From Candidatus Bathyarchaeota archaeon (GTDB taxonomy: Archaea; Thermoproteota; Bathyarchaeia; TCS64), in assembly GCA_014729945.1 (NCBI GenBank), contig WJJC01000078.1, forward strand, positions 1 through 42,944: 42,944 nt of DNA. The letters run 5' to 3'. The stretch's first letter is position 1. Each line of letters opens with the position of its first letter. Position numbers and translations under genes: made by a program. Under the pieces are notes generated by a model, which was not told where the DNA came from, did not search any database, and worked only from the letters and a program-made list of their open reading frames with translations. This document shows positions 34,572-42,430 of this stretch, one piece after another.

Positions 34572-35156
34572 CTATCGTTTATCCCATAGTTTTTTAGCGG
34601 ATGCATAATCTTGGGGAGTGTCAAGGTCTAATCTTGTCCAGATGCTTCCCTCTACGTATTGATGATCCACCTCATGTCTCAGAACCACGTCCTTCATAGT
34701 CTCATCATCGTTGAGGCTACGAAACTCATGGAAGAGGCTGTTTGAGACTAGTACAGGGTGACCTCGTTTACCATTATACATTGGGCTTACCAGTGATGCA
34801 CCTGTTGACTCCATTTTCTCCACCATTCTATCGAGCAGAGAGGTTTTGAACCCAAAAGTATCGCTTAGTATCATAAAAACAGCGTCCACATCATTATCCA
34901 GCTCTTTAAGCCCAGTCTGGAAACTGGTAGTCATCCCCATCTCATAGTCCGGGTTGTGAACAGATTTGACACCATACTCATTGATTAGCCCATTGATCTC
35001 CTCTTGGTTATGCCCCGTCACCACAATGGTATCATAGCCATCCAGATTGTCCAATATATGCCCTAGAACAGTTTTACCGCCAAGAGTTAAGAGGAGTTTA
35101 TTGACCCCCATGCGGCTGGACTTACCCGCAGCAAGGACTATGGCCACTGTTTTCAT
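34572..35156 (-). CDS. MocA-like molybdenum-cofactor cytidylyltransferase
   Basis: This 194-residue nucleotidyltransferase has the motif LAAGKSSRMGVNKLLL (residues 8-23), as in MocA, which makes the cytosine dinucleotide form of Moco used by xanthine dehydrogenase-type enzymes. GHPVLV and LDLDTPQDY are the late conserved motifs. Its ATG overlaps the 2Fe-2S gene stop of operon B by four bases, and its own stop abuts the XdhC stop with no gap. The placement argues for service to the adjacent hydroxylases. Confidence 0.9.
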   Translation of the reverse strand: MKTVAIVLAAGKSSRMGVNKLLLTLGGKTVLGHILDNLDGYDTIVVTGHNQEEINGLINEYGVKSVHNPDYEMGMTTSFQTGLKELDNDVDAVFMILSDTFGFKTSLLDRMVEKMESTGASLVSPMYNGKRGHPVLVSNSLFHEFRSLNDDETMKDVVLRHEVDHQYVEGSIWTRLDLDTPQDYASAKKLWDKR

Positions 35157-35614
35157 CGCATATCTTTTGCCGCTTTCTGTACAGCCTTCACGATATTAAC
35201 ATATCCTGTGCATCGGCATAGGTTGCCCTTCAGATAGTCACGGATCTCAGATTCACTGGGGTTAGATTTCTCTTCAAGCAAAGCCTTAGTTGTCATGATG
35301 AACCCCGGTGTACAGAAGCCGCATTGTACGGCTCCCTCATCAAGGTAAGCCTGTTGAATTGGGTGTAACTTTTTACCATCACTAAGTCCTTCAATGGTGT
35401 CCACTGTTTTACCACCACAGTCTACTGCAAGGGTCATACACCCGAGTATAGGCTCTCCGTCCACGAGAACTGTGCATGCACCGCATTCTCCTATACCACA
35501 GCCATACTTGGCTCCAGTTAATCCTAGGTCATCTCTTAGCAAGTTCAGTAATAGTTTGTTCGGTGGTATATCGAACTCGCTTTTCCTCCCATTGATAGTC
35601 ATCGTGGTCTTCAT
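35153..35614 (-). CDS. Molybdenum hydroxylase [2Fe-2S] subunit, operon B
   Basis: This 153-residue subunit has cluster I ligands C39, C44, C47 and C59 (GCGIGECGACTV), then CGFCTPG and CRCTGY for cluster II. It is full length and clearly homologous to, but diverged from, the operon A subunit. Four-base overlaps occur with both neighbouring genes, so translation is coupled. Confidence 0.95.
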   Translation of the reverse strand: MKTTMTINGRKSEFDIPPNKLLLNLLRDDLGLTGAKYGCGIGECGACTVLVDGEPILGCMTLAVDCGGKTVDTIEGLSDGKKLHPIQQAYLDEGAVQCGFCTPGFIMTTKALLEEKSNPSESEIRDYLKGNLCRCTGYVNIVKAVQKAAKDMR

Positions 35615-36510
35615 TGTTTACCCTCCTCCTTTGTATATGCAAGTTTAATTGCTTCCATCGCCATTCCTTTCGCCGCCTCCCTACGGTACTCCGCTGTGGC
35701 CCTTACATCTGTGATGGGTTTTATGTTCTCACTTACCATCTGGGCTGCCTCCCAGATACTCTCATCGGACAAAGTTTTGTCTTTGAGGTAGACTTCGACC
35801 TCGGAGAGTCTTAGTGGTGTGGGGGCGACACTTCCCAAAGCTACTGTGGATTTGGCTACCTTGTCGTCTCTCCTAGTTATAGTTGTAGCTATGCTTATGG
35901 TGCTGATGTCCAAAGCCATCCTGCCTATACTCATGAAGTGATAACCCGTATCCTTATCCATAACTGGGACTGTAAATCCGGTAACGATCTCATCCTCGGC
36001 GAGCACAGTTGCACCGGGCCCAGTAAAGAAATCTGTTACAGGTATATCTCTCTGGGTATCAACACCAGCTATATGTACCCTAGCATCCTGAGCGACCAAT
36101 CCTAGGGCTCCATCCGCGGCTGGTGAAGCATTACAAACGTTTCCACCGAGTGTGCCCATGTTTCTTATCTGGATGCTTCCAATTGTCTTTGTCGCCAAGT
36201 ACTGTAATGGGATCTTCTCTTTAACTAGTTCACTCTTCTCTATTGCATTCAGCTTGGTGGCTGAGCCTATCCATATCCCGTTATCGGTCTCCTTTATGCC
36301 TGTAAGATCAGGTATTTTTTTGATGTTTACAATGTGTTCGGGTTCCAGTAAGCGCTGCTTCATCTTGGGTATGAGATCGGTTCCCCCGGCTAGAATCATA
36401 CTGTCCGGATGCTCGGCCAGTAGTTTGGTTGCTTCATTTATGGTCTCGGGTAGATGATATTTGAAGGGTTTACCGATTATGTGGGTGTTCCACTTGTTAA
36501 TACTACTCAT
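35611..36510 (-). CDS. Molybdenum hydroxylase FAD-binding subunit, operon B
   Basis: This 299-residue subunit has ILAGGTDLIPKM and RNMGTLGGNVCNASPAADGA as FAD-binding elements. It starts with an ATG that overlaps the stop of the large subunit by four bases. There is no additional cluster loop. Confidence 0.94.
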   Translation of the reverse strand: MSSINKWNTHIIGKPFKYHLPETINEATKLLAEHPDSMILAGGTDLIPKMKQRLLEPEHIVNIKKIPDLTGIKETDNGIWIGSATKLNAIEKSELVKEKIPLQYLATKTIGSIQIRNMGTLGGNVCNASPAADGALGLVAQDARVHIAGVDTQRDIPVTDFFTGPGATVLAEDEIVTGFTVPVMDKDTGYHFMSIGRMALDISTISIATTITRRDDKVAKSTVALGSVAPTPLRLSEVEVYLKDKTLSDESIWEAAQMVSENIKPITDVRATAEYRREAAKGMAMEAIKLAYTKEEGKQ

Positions 36511-38861
36511 TGCTGGGCCTCCTTCTCCTTAAATTTAGCTAGAATCATGTCCTTAGTTATTGGTAGTTTGAAAAATCGCACCCCTAGGGCGTTCTGTATC
36601 GCGTTTGCTATCGCCCCGGCTACCGGGTTTAATGCGCCTTCCCCCAAACCCTTGGCTCCGAATGGGCCTGTGGGCTCATAGGTGTCAGCGAAGAATACAT
36701 AAAAATCCTCCAAGTCGGGTAGGTCAAGTGGTGTAGGTATCTTGTAATCTGACATGAATCCATGATTCAATAGTACCCCATTCACAGGGTTATATTCTGT
36801 GTCCTCGTTTACAGTCATTCCCCATCCCTGGGCGAATCCACCGTGTATCTGACCCATAGCCATCTTTGGGTTAATCACGGTTCCTACATCAGCGCCTGCG
36901 ATGACCTTGACTAATCTCACTTTCCCTGTCCAAGTATCTATCTCTACCTCCACAAAATATCCGGTGAAGTGAGGAGGACACGCGGGCTGCCTATAACTGT
37001 CAACCGCTGCTATGGTACCTAGGTTCTTGTGTCTCATCTCGTAGGCTAATTCTTTGAAGGTTATCTCCCGCTCTTCGACTCCTTGGGCATAAATTACTCC
37101 CTGCTCTTTATCTGGATCCCATTTGAATCGTAGAGCGTGGGCGTAGGCATCCAGTGATCTGGCGGCTGCCTGCCTAATCTTCTCTTTAACCTGCCCAGCT
37201 ACCTTGAGGGCTGCCCCCCCTCCGCTGTATATACCCCTTGACGCATGGGTGCAGACATCGTATACTGTTGTTCCTGTGTCTGCTCGTACAATATTAACCA
37301 TGTAATGGGGTATTTCAAGCTCCTCCCCGATTATCTTGACGTGAGCATCCATGGTACCTCCGCCGTGGTCCATTAAAGCGGACACATAGTCAAAGGTTCC
37401 ATCCTCGTTGAGTTTTAACATAGCACCGCCGAAGTCAATGACACTACCGGGTACAGGAGCCCCGGCACTACTGGTGTGGTATCCTCTACCCATGCCTATT
37501 CCACGCCGGTATCTTCCTGATTGTTCCTCTGCTCTTGGTCGCTCATACCAGCCACTTAACTCGGCTCCTGTATTGAGTATCTCCTCTACCCCACAGCTCT
37601 CGATAACAGATTTTACGCTTGGACCTTGCCCCCAGAATAGGTCCCCTTCACCGATATAGTTCTTGAGCCTGAAATCCAGTGGATCAATACCTATCTTATT
37701 GGCTAATGCATCCATCATAGTCTCTACTACCCAAGTTATCTGCGGGTTACCGTAGCCTCTGAAGGCGCAGGCTGGTACCTTGTTTGTGTATATTGCTTTA
37801 CCCATGTAGCTCTTATGAGGAACCTTGTAGAGGCTCACCCACCAGCCTACAACACATCCTAGTAAGGGGTATGCTTGGATCTGGTGACCACCGATATCCA
37901 GATAAGCGTCCAAGTGACCAGCTGTTAATTTACCCTCTTTGTTCGCCCCCAGTTTTAATTTGAATATCATCTGGTAACTACAGTGATCGTGAAGATCCTC
38001 TTCACGGGTATAAGTCAGCTTTACTGGTCTCTGGCTCTTCAAGGCTAGGGCTACTGCTATTGGGATCGGTGGATTAACCTGAATACTGGACCCGAAGCTA
38101 CCGCCTATGGGCACCTTTATGACCCGGATCTTGCCCATGGGGATACCGAATATCTCGTAGAGAAGTATACGTGTATTGTGAAGCGTCTGAGTGGTGCTCC
38201 AGATAGTTATACCTCCATCCGGCTCAGGTCGCACCAGTACGCTCTTGGTCTCCATCTGCGTGTGATATCGTCTATTAGTGCGATAAGTCTCCTCGACTAT
38301 GTAATCAGACTCAGAGAATCCTGTCTCGGGGTCACCCTCAACTATGTCCAAGCTGCAGGCAATATTATTATTCACTTTGATCCATTCATCCCCCCGCATA
38401 ATATCGGTGTGAATCTGCTCAGCACCGGGTTTTTTCGCATCCATGACATCGAAAACAGCTGGCAGCTGCTTATACCTGATATCAATGGCTTCAATTGCTC
38501 GCTGAGCCTCTTCCTCAGATTCTGCTGCTACAGCCATAACTGGCTCGCCCACGTATCGTGGGTTATCGGTGAGAACCTTCCAGTCCTTGAATGTACTACT
38601 TGGAACACTAACAAGTCTCGGACAGTAGGTAACATCGGGAACCTCATCAGGTGTAAGGCTAACAATAGCAGGATCATCTATCCTAGATGTGTCGATTTTC
38701 GACACCTGTGCATGAGGATACGGGCTTTTCAATACCCGTGCATATAGCATATGGGGAAGACTCAGATCCGATGCATATTTCTCTCTCCCAGTTACCTTGG
38801 CTACGCCGTCCTGTCTCTGGGTGTCCCTGCCCAGATTCTTGAACGTTGAAGTATTAGACAT
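36507..38861 (-). CDS. Molybdenum hydroxylase large (Mo-binding) subunit, operon B
   Basis: This 784-residue large subunit has the hammerhead domain (about residues 18-130) and the molybdopterin domain. The Moco loop is GGSFGSSIQ, where operon A has GGAFGGKDD, and the FRGYGN segment follows. The catalytic Glu is in KGLGEGALNP near residue 745. These differences indicate a different substrate from operon A. A TATA-like element (CTTATAATTC) lies upstream of the ATG. The NikR-like gene ends 37 bases upstream on the same strand. Confidence 0.93.
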   Translation of the reverse strand: MSNTSTFKNLGRDTQRQDGVAKVTGREKYASDLSLPHMLYARVLKSPYPHAQVSKIDTSRIDDPAIVSLTPDEVPDVTYCPRLVSVPSSTFKDWKVLTDNPRYVGEPVMAVAAESEEEAQRAIEAIDIRYKQLPAVFDVMDAKKPGAEQIHTDIMRGDEWIKVNNNIACSLDIVEGDPETGFSESDYIVEETYRTNRRYHTQMETKSVLVRPEPDGGITIWSTTQTLHNTRILLYEIFGIPMGKIRVIKVPIGGSFGSSIQVNPPIPIAVALALKSQRPVKLTYTREEDLHDHCSYQMIFKLKLGANKEGKLTAGHLDAYLDIGGHQIQAYPLLGCVVGWWVSLYKVPHKSYMGKAIYTNKVPACAFRGYGNPQITWVVETMMDALANKIGIDPLDFRLKNYIGEGDLFWGQGPSVKSVIESCGVEEILNTGAELSGWYERPRAEEQSGRYRRGIGMGRGYHTSSAGAPVPGSVIDFGGAMLKLNEDGTFDYVSALMDHGGGTMDAHVKIIGEELEIPHYMVNIVRADTGTTVYDVCTHASRGIYSGGGAALKVAGQVKEKIRQAAARSLDAYAHALRFKWDPDKEQGVIYAQGVEEREITFKELAYEMRHKNLGTIAAVDSYRQPACPPHFTGYFVEVEIDTWTGKVRLVKVIAGADVGTVINPKMAMGQIHGGFAQGWGMTVNEDTEYNPVNGVLLNHGFMSDYKIPTPLDLPDLEDFYVFFADTYEPTGPFGAKGLGEGALNPVAGAIANAIQNALGVRFFKLPITKDMILAKFKEKEAQQ

Positions 38862-38898
38862 ATAGGGAAAGAGTTGATTATCGAATTATAAGAATTAG

Positions 38899-39300
38899 CT
38901 ATGTCATTGGGGTAAGGGTATGATTCACATCTATTACACCCCTGATAGCTTTTGACTTGTTTACAAAACTCAATATCTCCTCAGAGGGACCCTTTACCAG
39001 AAATATCTCTATACAGTAACCACCCTCGATATGTAGATGCATGTTACCGAAGATTATCTCATCGAAACCGTTACGCAGATCAATTAAACCAAGATGAGTG
39101 CTAGTCTCCTCGCTCTCCGATATAATTGTCACGGTTGAGAGGAGCTCCCCCCGTTGCATCTTGGTGAGCTTATAATCTGTTAACACGTCTCTGATGGCTA
39201 GTCTAAGAGCCTCGGATCGGCTACTGTACCCTAACTCTTTCACAAACTGGTCCAGTCGGGTTAGAAGATCATTCGTGAGGCTTAAACTGATAACAGTCAT
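38899..39300 (-). CDS. NikR-family ribbon-helix-helix regulator
   Basis: This 133-residue protein has the N-terminal ribbon-helix-helix (residues 1-45; VISLSLTNDLLTRLDQFVKELG) and a C-terminal ACT-like metal domain. H88, H90 and C96 in MHLHIEGGYC match three of the four nickel ligands of E. coli NikR. The fourth (E. coli His76) falls on Asn77 here, so the metal preference may be altered. It is divergent from a zinc-type P-type ATPase gene and upstream of Mo-hydroxylase operon B. Control of the ATPase is the simplest reading. Confidence 0.88.
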   Translation of the reverse strand: MTVISLSLTNDLLTRLDQFVKELGYSSRSEALRLAIRDVLTDYKLTKMQRGELLSTVTIISESEETSTHLGLIDLRNGFDEIIFGNMHLHIEGGYCIEIFLVKGPSEEILSFVNKSKAIRGVIDVNHTLTPMT

Positions 39301-39358
39301 AGTTTAATAAAAAACACGTAGTAATTTATTAATTTCTAATAAAAGAGGGGCAAACTAT
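39299..39358. promoter_or_regulatory. Divergent promoter region with inverted repeats, candidate NikR-like operator
   Basis: ATAGTTT (39299-39305) is matched by its reverse complement AAACTAT (39352-39358), spaced 46 bases, the first overlapping the regulator start codon. Between them is a tighter inverted repeat, TTTATTA-N5-TAATAAA (39325-39343). The ATPase TATA element (TTAATAAAAG, 39368-39377) lies just downstream. The repeats are A/T-rich, so the evidence is modest. None resembles the E. coli NikR box, GTATGA and TCATAC. Confidence 0.35.
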
Positions 39359-39398
39359 AGCAGCATATTAATAAAAGCTAAAGACCCGAAGATAGGAA

Positions 39399-41387
39399 AT
39401 GCCCCCTCACCACCACAATCATGAACACGAGACATGCGAACACAGCAACGGGGAAGAATGTACTGTATGCTCCATTGATGGAGGACCCTGCTCCACGTGT
39501 GAACATGGTCATAAACACGAGGAAACCAGTTGGACCCGGAGCATAGTAATTGGGTTACTGATAGCCACAGGGATTGGATTAGACCATTTTGGAATGAGCA
39601 GCCAACTGTCCACTGTTATACTCATATCAGCCATGATTGCCAGCGGCTACAAGATGGCTCTCAACGGTTTCAAAGAGCTCGCTAGGGGAAATATTGGGAT
39701 AGACTTACTGGTCACTATAGCTGCTATAGGGGCCACTATCATAGGGCAGTACCAGGAAGGCGCCCTCGTGGTCTTCTTGAAAGATATATCATTAAAACTA
39801 GAGGTAATCGCATCAGAGCGGGCTCGCCACGCTATTGAGGCATTAATGGAGCTAAGACCAGAAGTTGCCACAATCAAGACAGCTGAAGGGGAAGAAAATA
39901 TGCCCATTGATAACGTATTGCCGGGAGAGGTTTTTATCGTTCGACCAGGGGATAGAATCCCTTTAGATGGGGTAATAGTAGAAGGCAGTACTTCAATTGA
40001 TCAATCAGCTATGACAGGGGAGTCAATACCTGTTGCCAAAGAGAGAAAAGACGAGGTCTACGCTGGAACTATTAACCTTGATGGATACTTGGAAGTGGAA
40101 ACTACACGGGCGTCCCATGAGAGCATGCTATCAAATATCCTCAGGATGATTCAGGAAGCTGAGAGCAGGAGAAGCCCCACCGAGACCTTGGTCAACAGGT
40201 TTGCGAAATACTATACGCCGGCGATAATTGTATTAGCGATCATTTTTGCGTCTGTGCCTCCACTGGTTTTCAAGGCGCCCTGGGTGCCATCAATCTATAA
40301 TAGCTTAGTATTGCTAGTAATTGGATGCCCATGCGCCTTGACTATTGCAACACCAGTAGCTATGGTATCAGCTATCACTAGCGCTAGCAGAAATGGTGTA
40401 CTCATCAAGGGCAGTACTTTCATCGAGGAGATAGATCAAGCCCGGGTATATGCATTCGATAAGACAGGAACATTGACTATGGGTATACCTGAGGTCACTG
40501 AGATCATACCACTGGAGACCAGTAATCAGGAGATCTTAGCCATAGCAACAGCACTAGAGCGAAACAGCAAACACCCAATCGCGGAAGCCATCATCAGAGA
40601 GGCAATGCAGTGGAAGATACCTCACTACGAGACCGATGAATTTCTGAGTTCAACAGGGAAAGGTGTTGAGGCAAAGATCAATGATGAGAGATACAGGATC
40701 GGGAATCGGCGCCTATACGATGAGCTTGGTATAGATTACCCGGATGAATCTATCCGTGAGCTGGAGTACGAGGGAAAAACAGTAGTCCTGCTATCTAAAG
40801 CTGATACTATAATAGGGTTGATCGCATTAATGGATCAGAGCAGACCGTCAGCCAAGCAAGCAATAAAAGAACTACAAAAACAAAACATGAAAGTCGAGAT
40901 GCTCACAGGAGATAACGAGAACACAGCAGTCGCCATAGCCAAGAGTCTTGGAATCAACAGATATCACGCGAACCTACTTCCCGATGAGAAACTAGAGACC
41001 ATTATTAGACTGAGTGAAAATGGGAAGGTTGTTATGGTTGGAGACGGGGTAAATGATGCCCCTGCCCTCGCAGCCGCCGATGTGGGAATAGCCATGGGGG
41101 GTTTGGGGAGCGATATAGCATTGGAGACAGCGGACATAGTGTTACTGGAGGAGGACCTGACGAGACTGGGGTATATTCAACGACTCAGTGAAACCACTTT
41201 GAAGAGAATAAAGGAGAACATATCTATCTCGGTGATTATGAAACTCCTCATCGTGGTTCTCGCAGCAATGGGCACCATTAGTCTATGGCTATCAGTCATA
41301 CTGGGGGATGTGGGCTTAGCATTACTGGTGATACTGAACAGTATACGGATCAGCGGTGTAAACCCCTCTTTCATCAGTAAGGAATAA
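39399..41387 (+). CDS. P1B-type heavy-metal transporting ATPase (Zn/Cd class) with His/Cys-rich N-terminus
   Basis: This 662-residue membrane pump exports a heavy-metal cation. Instead of a HMA domain, the first 42 residues are a metal-binding tail with HHH, HEHETCEH, CTVC and CSTC. Six to eight helices follow. The CPC ion-site motif is at C310/C312 (IGCPCALT), the phosphorylation site DKTGTLT has Asp354, HP is in SKHPIAEA, and the hinge is GDGVNDAPAL. The last helices hold a Lys (SVIMKLL) and DVG, which are typical of P1B-2 Zn/Cd/Pb pumps. It is divergent from the NikR-like gene, with a TATA box about 27 bases before the ATG. Confidence 0.95.
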   Translation: MPPHHHNHEHETCEHSNGEECTVCSIDGGPCSTCEHGHKHEETSWTRSIVIGLLIATGIGLDHFGMSSQLSTVILISAMIASGYKMALNGFKELARGNIGIDLLVTIAAIGATIIGQYQEGALVVFLKDISLKLEVIASERARHAIEALMELRPEVATIKTAEGEENMPIDNVLPGEVFIVRPGDRIPLDGVIVEGSTSIDQSAMTGESIPVAKERKDEVYAGTINLDGYLEVETTRASHESMLSNILRMIQEAESRRSPTETLVNRFAKYYTPAIIVLAIIFASVPPLVFKAPWVPSIYNSLVLLVIGCPCALTIATPVAMVSAITSASRNGVLIKGSTFIEEIDQARVYAFDKTGTLTMGIPEVTEIIPLETSNQEILAIATALERNSKHPIAEAIIREAMQWKIPHYETDEFLSSTGKGVEAKINDERYRIGNRRLYDELGIDYPDESIRELEYEGKTVVLLSKADTIIGLIALMDQSRPSAKQAIKELQKQNMKVEMLTGDNENTAVAIAKSLGINRYHANLLPDEKLETIIRLSENGKVVMVGDGVNDAPALAAADVGIAMGGLGSDIALETADIVLLEEDLTRLGYIQRLSETTLKRIKENISISVIMKLLIVVLAAMGTISLWLSVILGDVGLALLVILNSIRISGVNPSFISKE

Positions 41388-41423
41388 ATCATATTCTGTA
41401 GCTATCATGCTGCGGTAGAAGCC

Positions 41424-41822
41424 TTGGATGAAGAACTGGAAAAAATAAAGCAGCGACGTCTAGAAGAGATGAAACGCAGACTATTACTCAAACAGTTGGA
41501 AGAAGAAGCTAAAGCCGGCTCAGAGGAAGAGAACCCCAGAGAGCTTACAAATCAAGAGATACTTGACCAGCGTTTCGGTTCCAGAGCATGGGAGGTTTAT
41601 GAGGCAGCAAAGTACCAGTTTCCACAGGTAATGCCTCAGATAGAGATGATGCTCGTAGAAGGCATAAAATCTGGAAAGATCAGAGACGTTATAGATGGAG
41701 CAGCCTTGATGGGTTTCTTTAGGGCAATCGGGATACCAGTACGACTTGAGACCAAGATTAGAATCAGTGAGAAGGGCGAGTTAAAGACACTGGAGCAGAA
41801 GATAAAAGAAGATATTGATTAA
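41424..41822 (+). CDS. PDCD5-like DNA-binding protein, tentative
   Basis: This 132-residue protein has an N-terminal helix LEKIKQRRLEEMKRRLLLKQL of the type seen in PDCD5/TFAR19 family proteins, which bind DNA in archaea. The rest (about 50-132) has RAWEVYEAAKYQFPQVMPQIEMML and a Gly/Ile-rich segment. It does not obviously match the standard three-helix bundle, so a different domain may be fused. The start is TTG at 41424, 36 bases after the ATPase stop. The 3' end overlaps the convergent cysteine-rich gene by four bases. Confidence 0.5.
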   Translation: MDEELEKIKQRRLEEMKRRLLLKQLEEEAKAGSEEENPRELTNQEILDQRFGSRAWEVYEAAKYQFPQVMPQIEMMLVEGIKSGKIRDVIDGAALMGFFRAIGIPVRLETKIRISEKGELKTLEQKIKEDID

Positions 41823-42229
41823 TTTATTTCATCAAAAGCTTCTATTAATTCTTGTTTAGTTGGAATTCTTCTCTTGACGATTATTTTGTTATTGAGAGCG
41901 ATTATGGGGGCGTTTTCAGTCATATATTCGCCGTAGGTGTAGTGAGTTACGGTTTCCTCGTCATTGGTAACCAACACCACATTGAGACGCTCAATACTAT
42001 AATCTATATCAGAGGCATCAATAAACTCTAAACTGTACTTCTTATCACAGGTACAGTAACATATTTCCTCCAATAGAAAATAGAGATCATCCATCAATTC
42101 TTGTTCAGAGTCAAGGAAACCACAGTTCTGATCACAACTAGTGCATGAAGCACAGGAAACTCCACAACCAGTACCGCAGATATCAGCGTTCAACCGAGGG
42201 AAAACTGTGACCTTAACTGCACTACTCAT
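41819..42229 (-). CDS. Cysteine-rich thioredoxin-fold-like protein
   Basis: The protein has 136 residues from the preferred ATG at 42229; an upstream in-frame ATG at 42316 would add 29 residues that look unlike the rest. A dense cluster has C18, C22, C26, C29, C32 and C36, followed by C57, C59 and C61. The last 35 residues (NAPIIALNNKIIVKRRIPTKQELIEAF) resemble the cis-Pro end of a glutaredoxin or thioredoxin domain (Pro-Ile, then Asn-Lys, then P-T-E-L). A metal or cluster chaperone linked to the neighbouring ATPase is a guess. The start choice is not certain. Confidence 0.6.
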   Translation of the reverse strand: MSSAVKVTVFPRLNADICGTGCGVSCASCTSCDQNCGFLDSEQELMDDLYFLLEEICYCTCDKKYSLEFIDASDIDYSIERLNVVLVTNDEETVTHYTYGEYMTENAPIIALNNKIIVKRRIPTKQELIEAFDEIN

Positions 42230-42415
42230 TTTATATTGGGGAGAAAGCGTTGCTATTAAACAATCCAGTTCTAATGTAAGGACAATTTTTAGTTCAGGGA
42301 TAATGGATCGCCTCATCGATATGTATATTTATGCGAAACGTAATTCTGGTCAGGTAAATGTGTACCCGACATGTCCAGTCATGCATAACAGTTTTTTACC
42401 GCAATACACCAGAAT

Positions 42416-42422
42416 AAGGAGG
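42416..42422 (+). promoter_or_regulatory. Shine-Dalgarno site for a CTG start
   Basis: AAGGAGG ends eight bases before CTG 42431, where the MoaA homology begins. No ATG, GTG or TTG occurs in that frame back to a TAA 14 codons upstream. Confidence 0.6.
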
Positions 42423-42430
42423 CGAAAACC

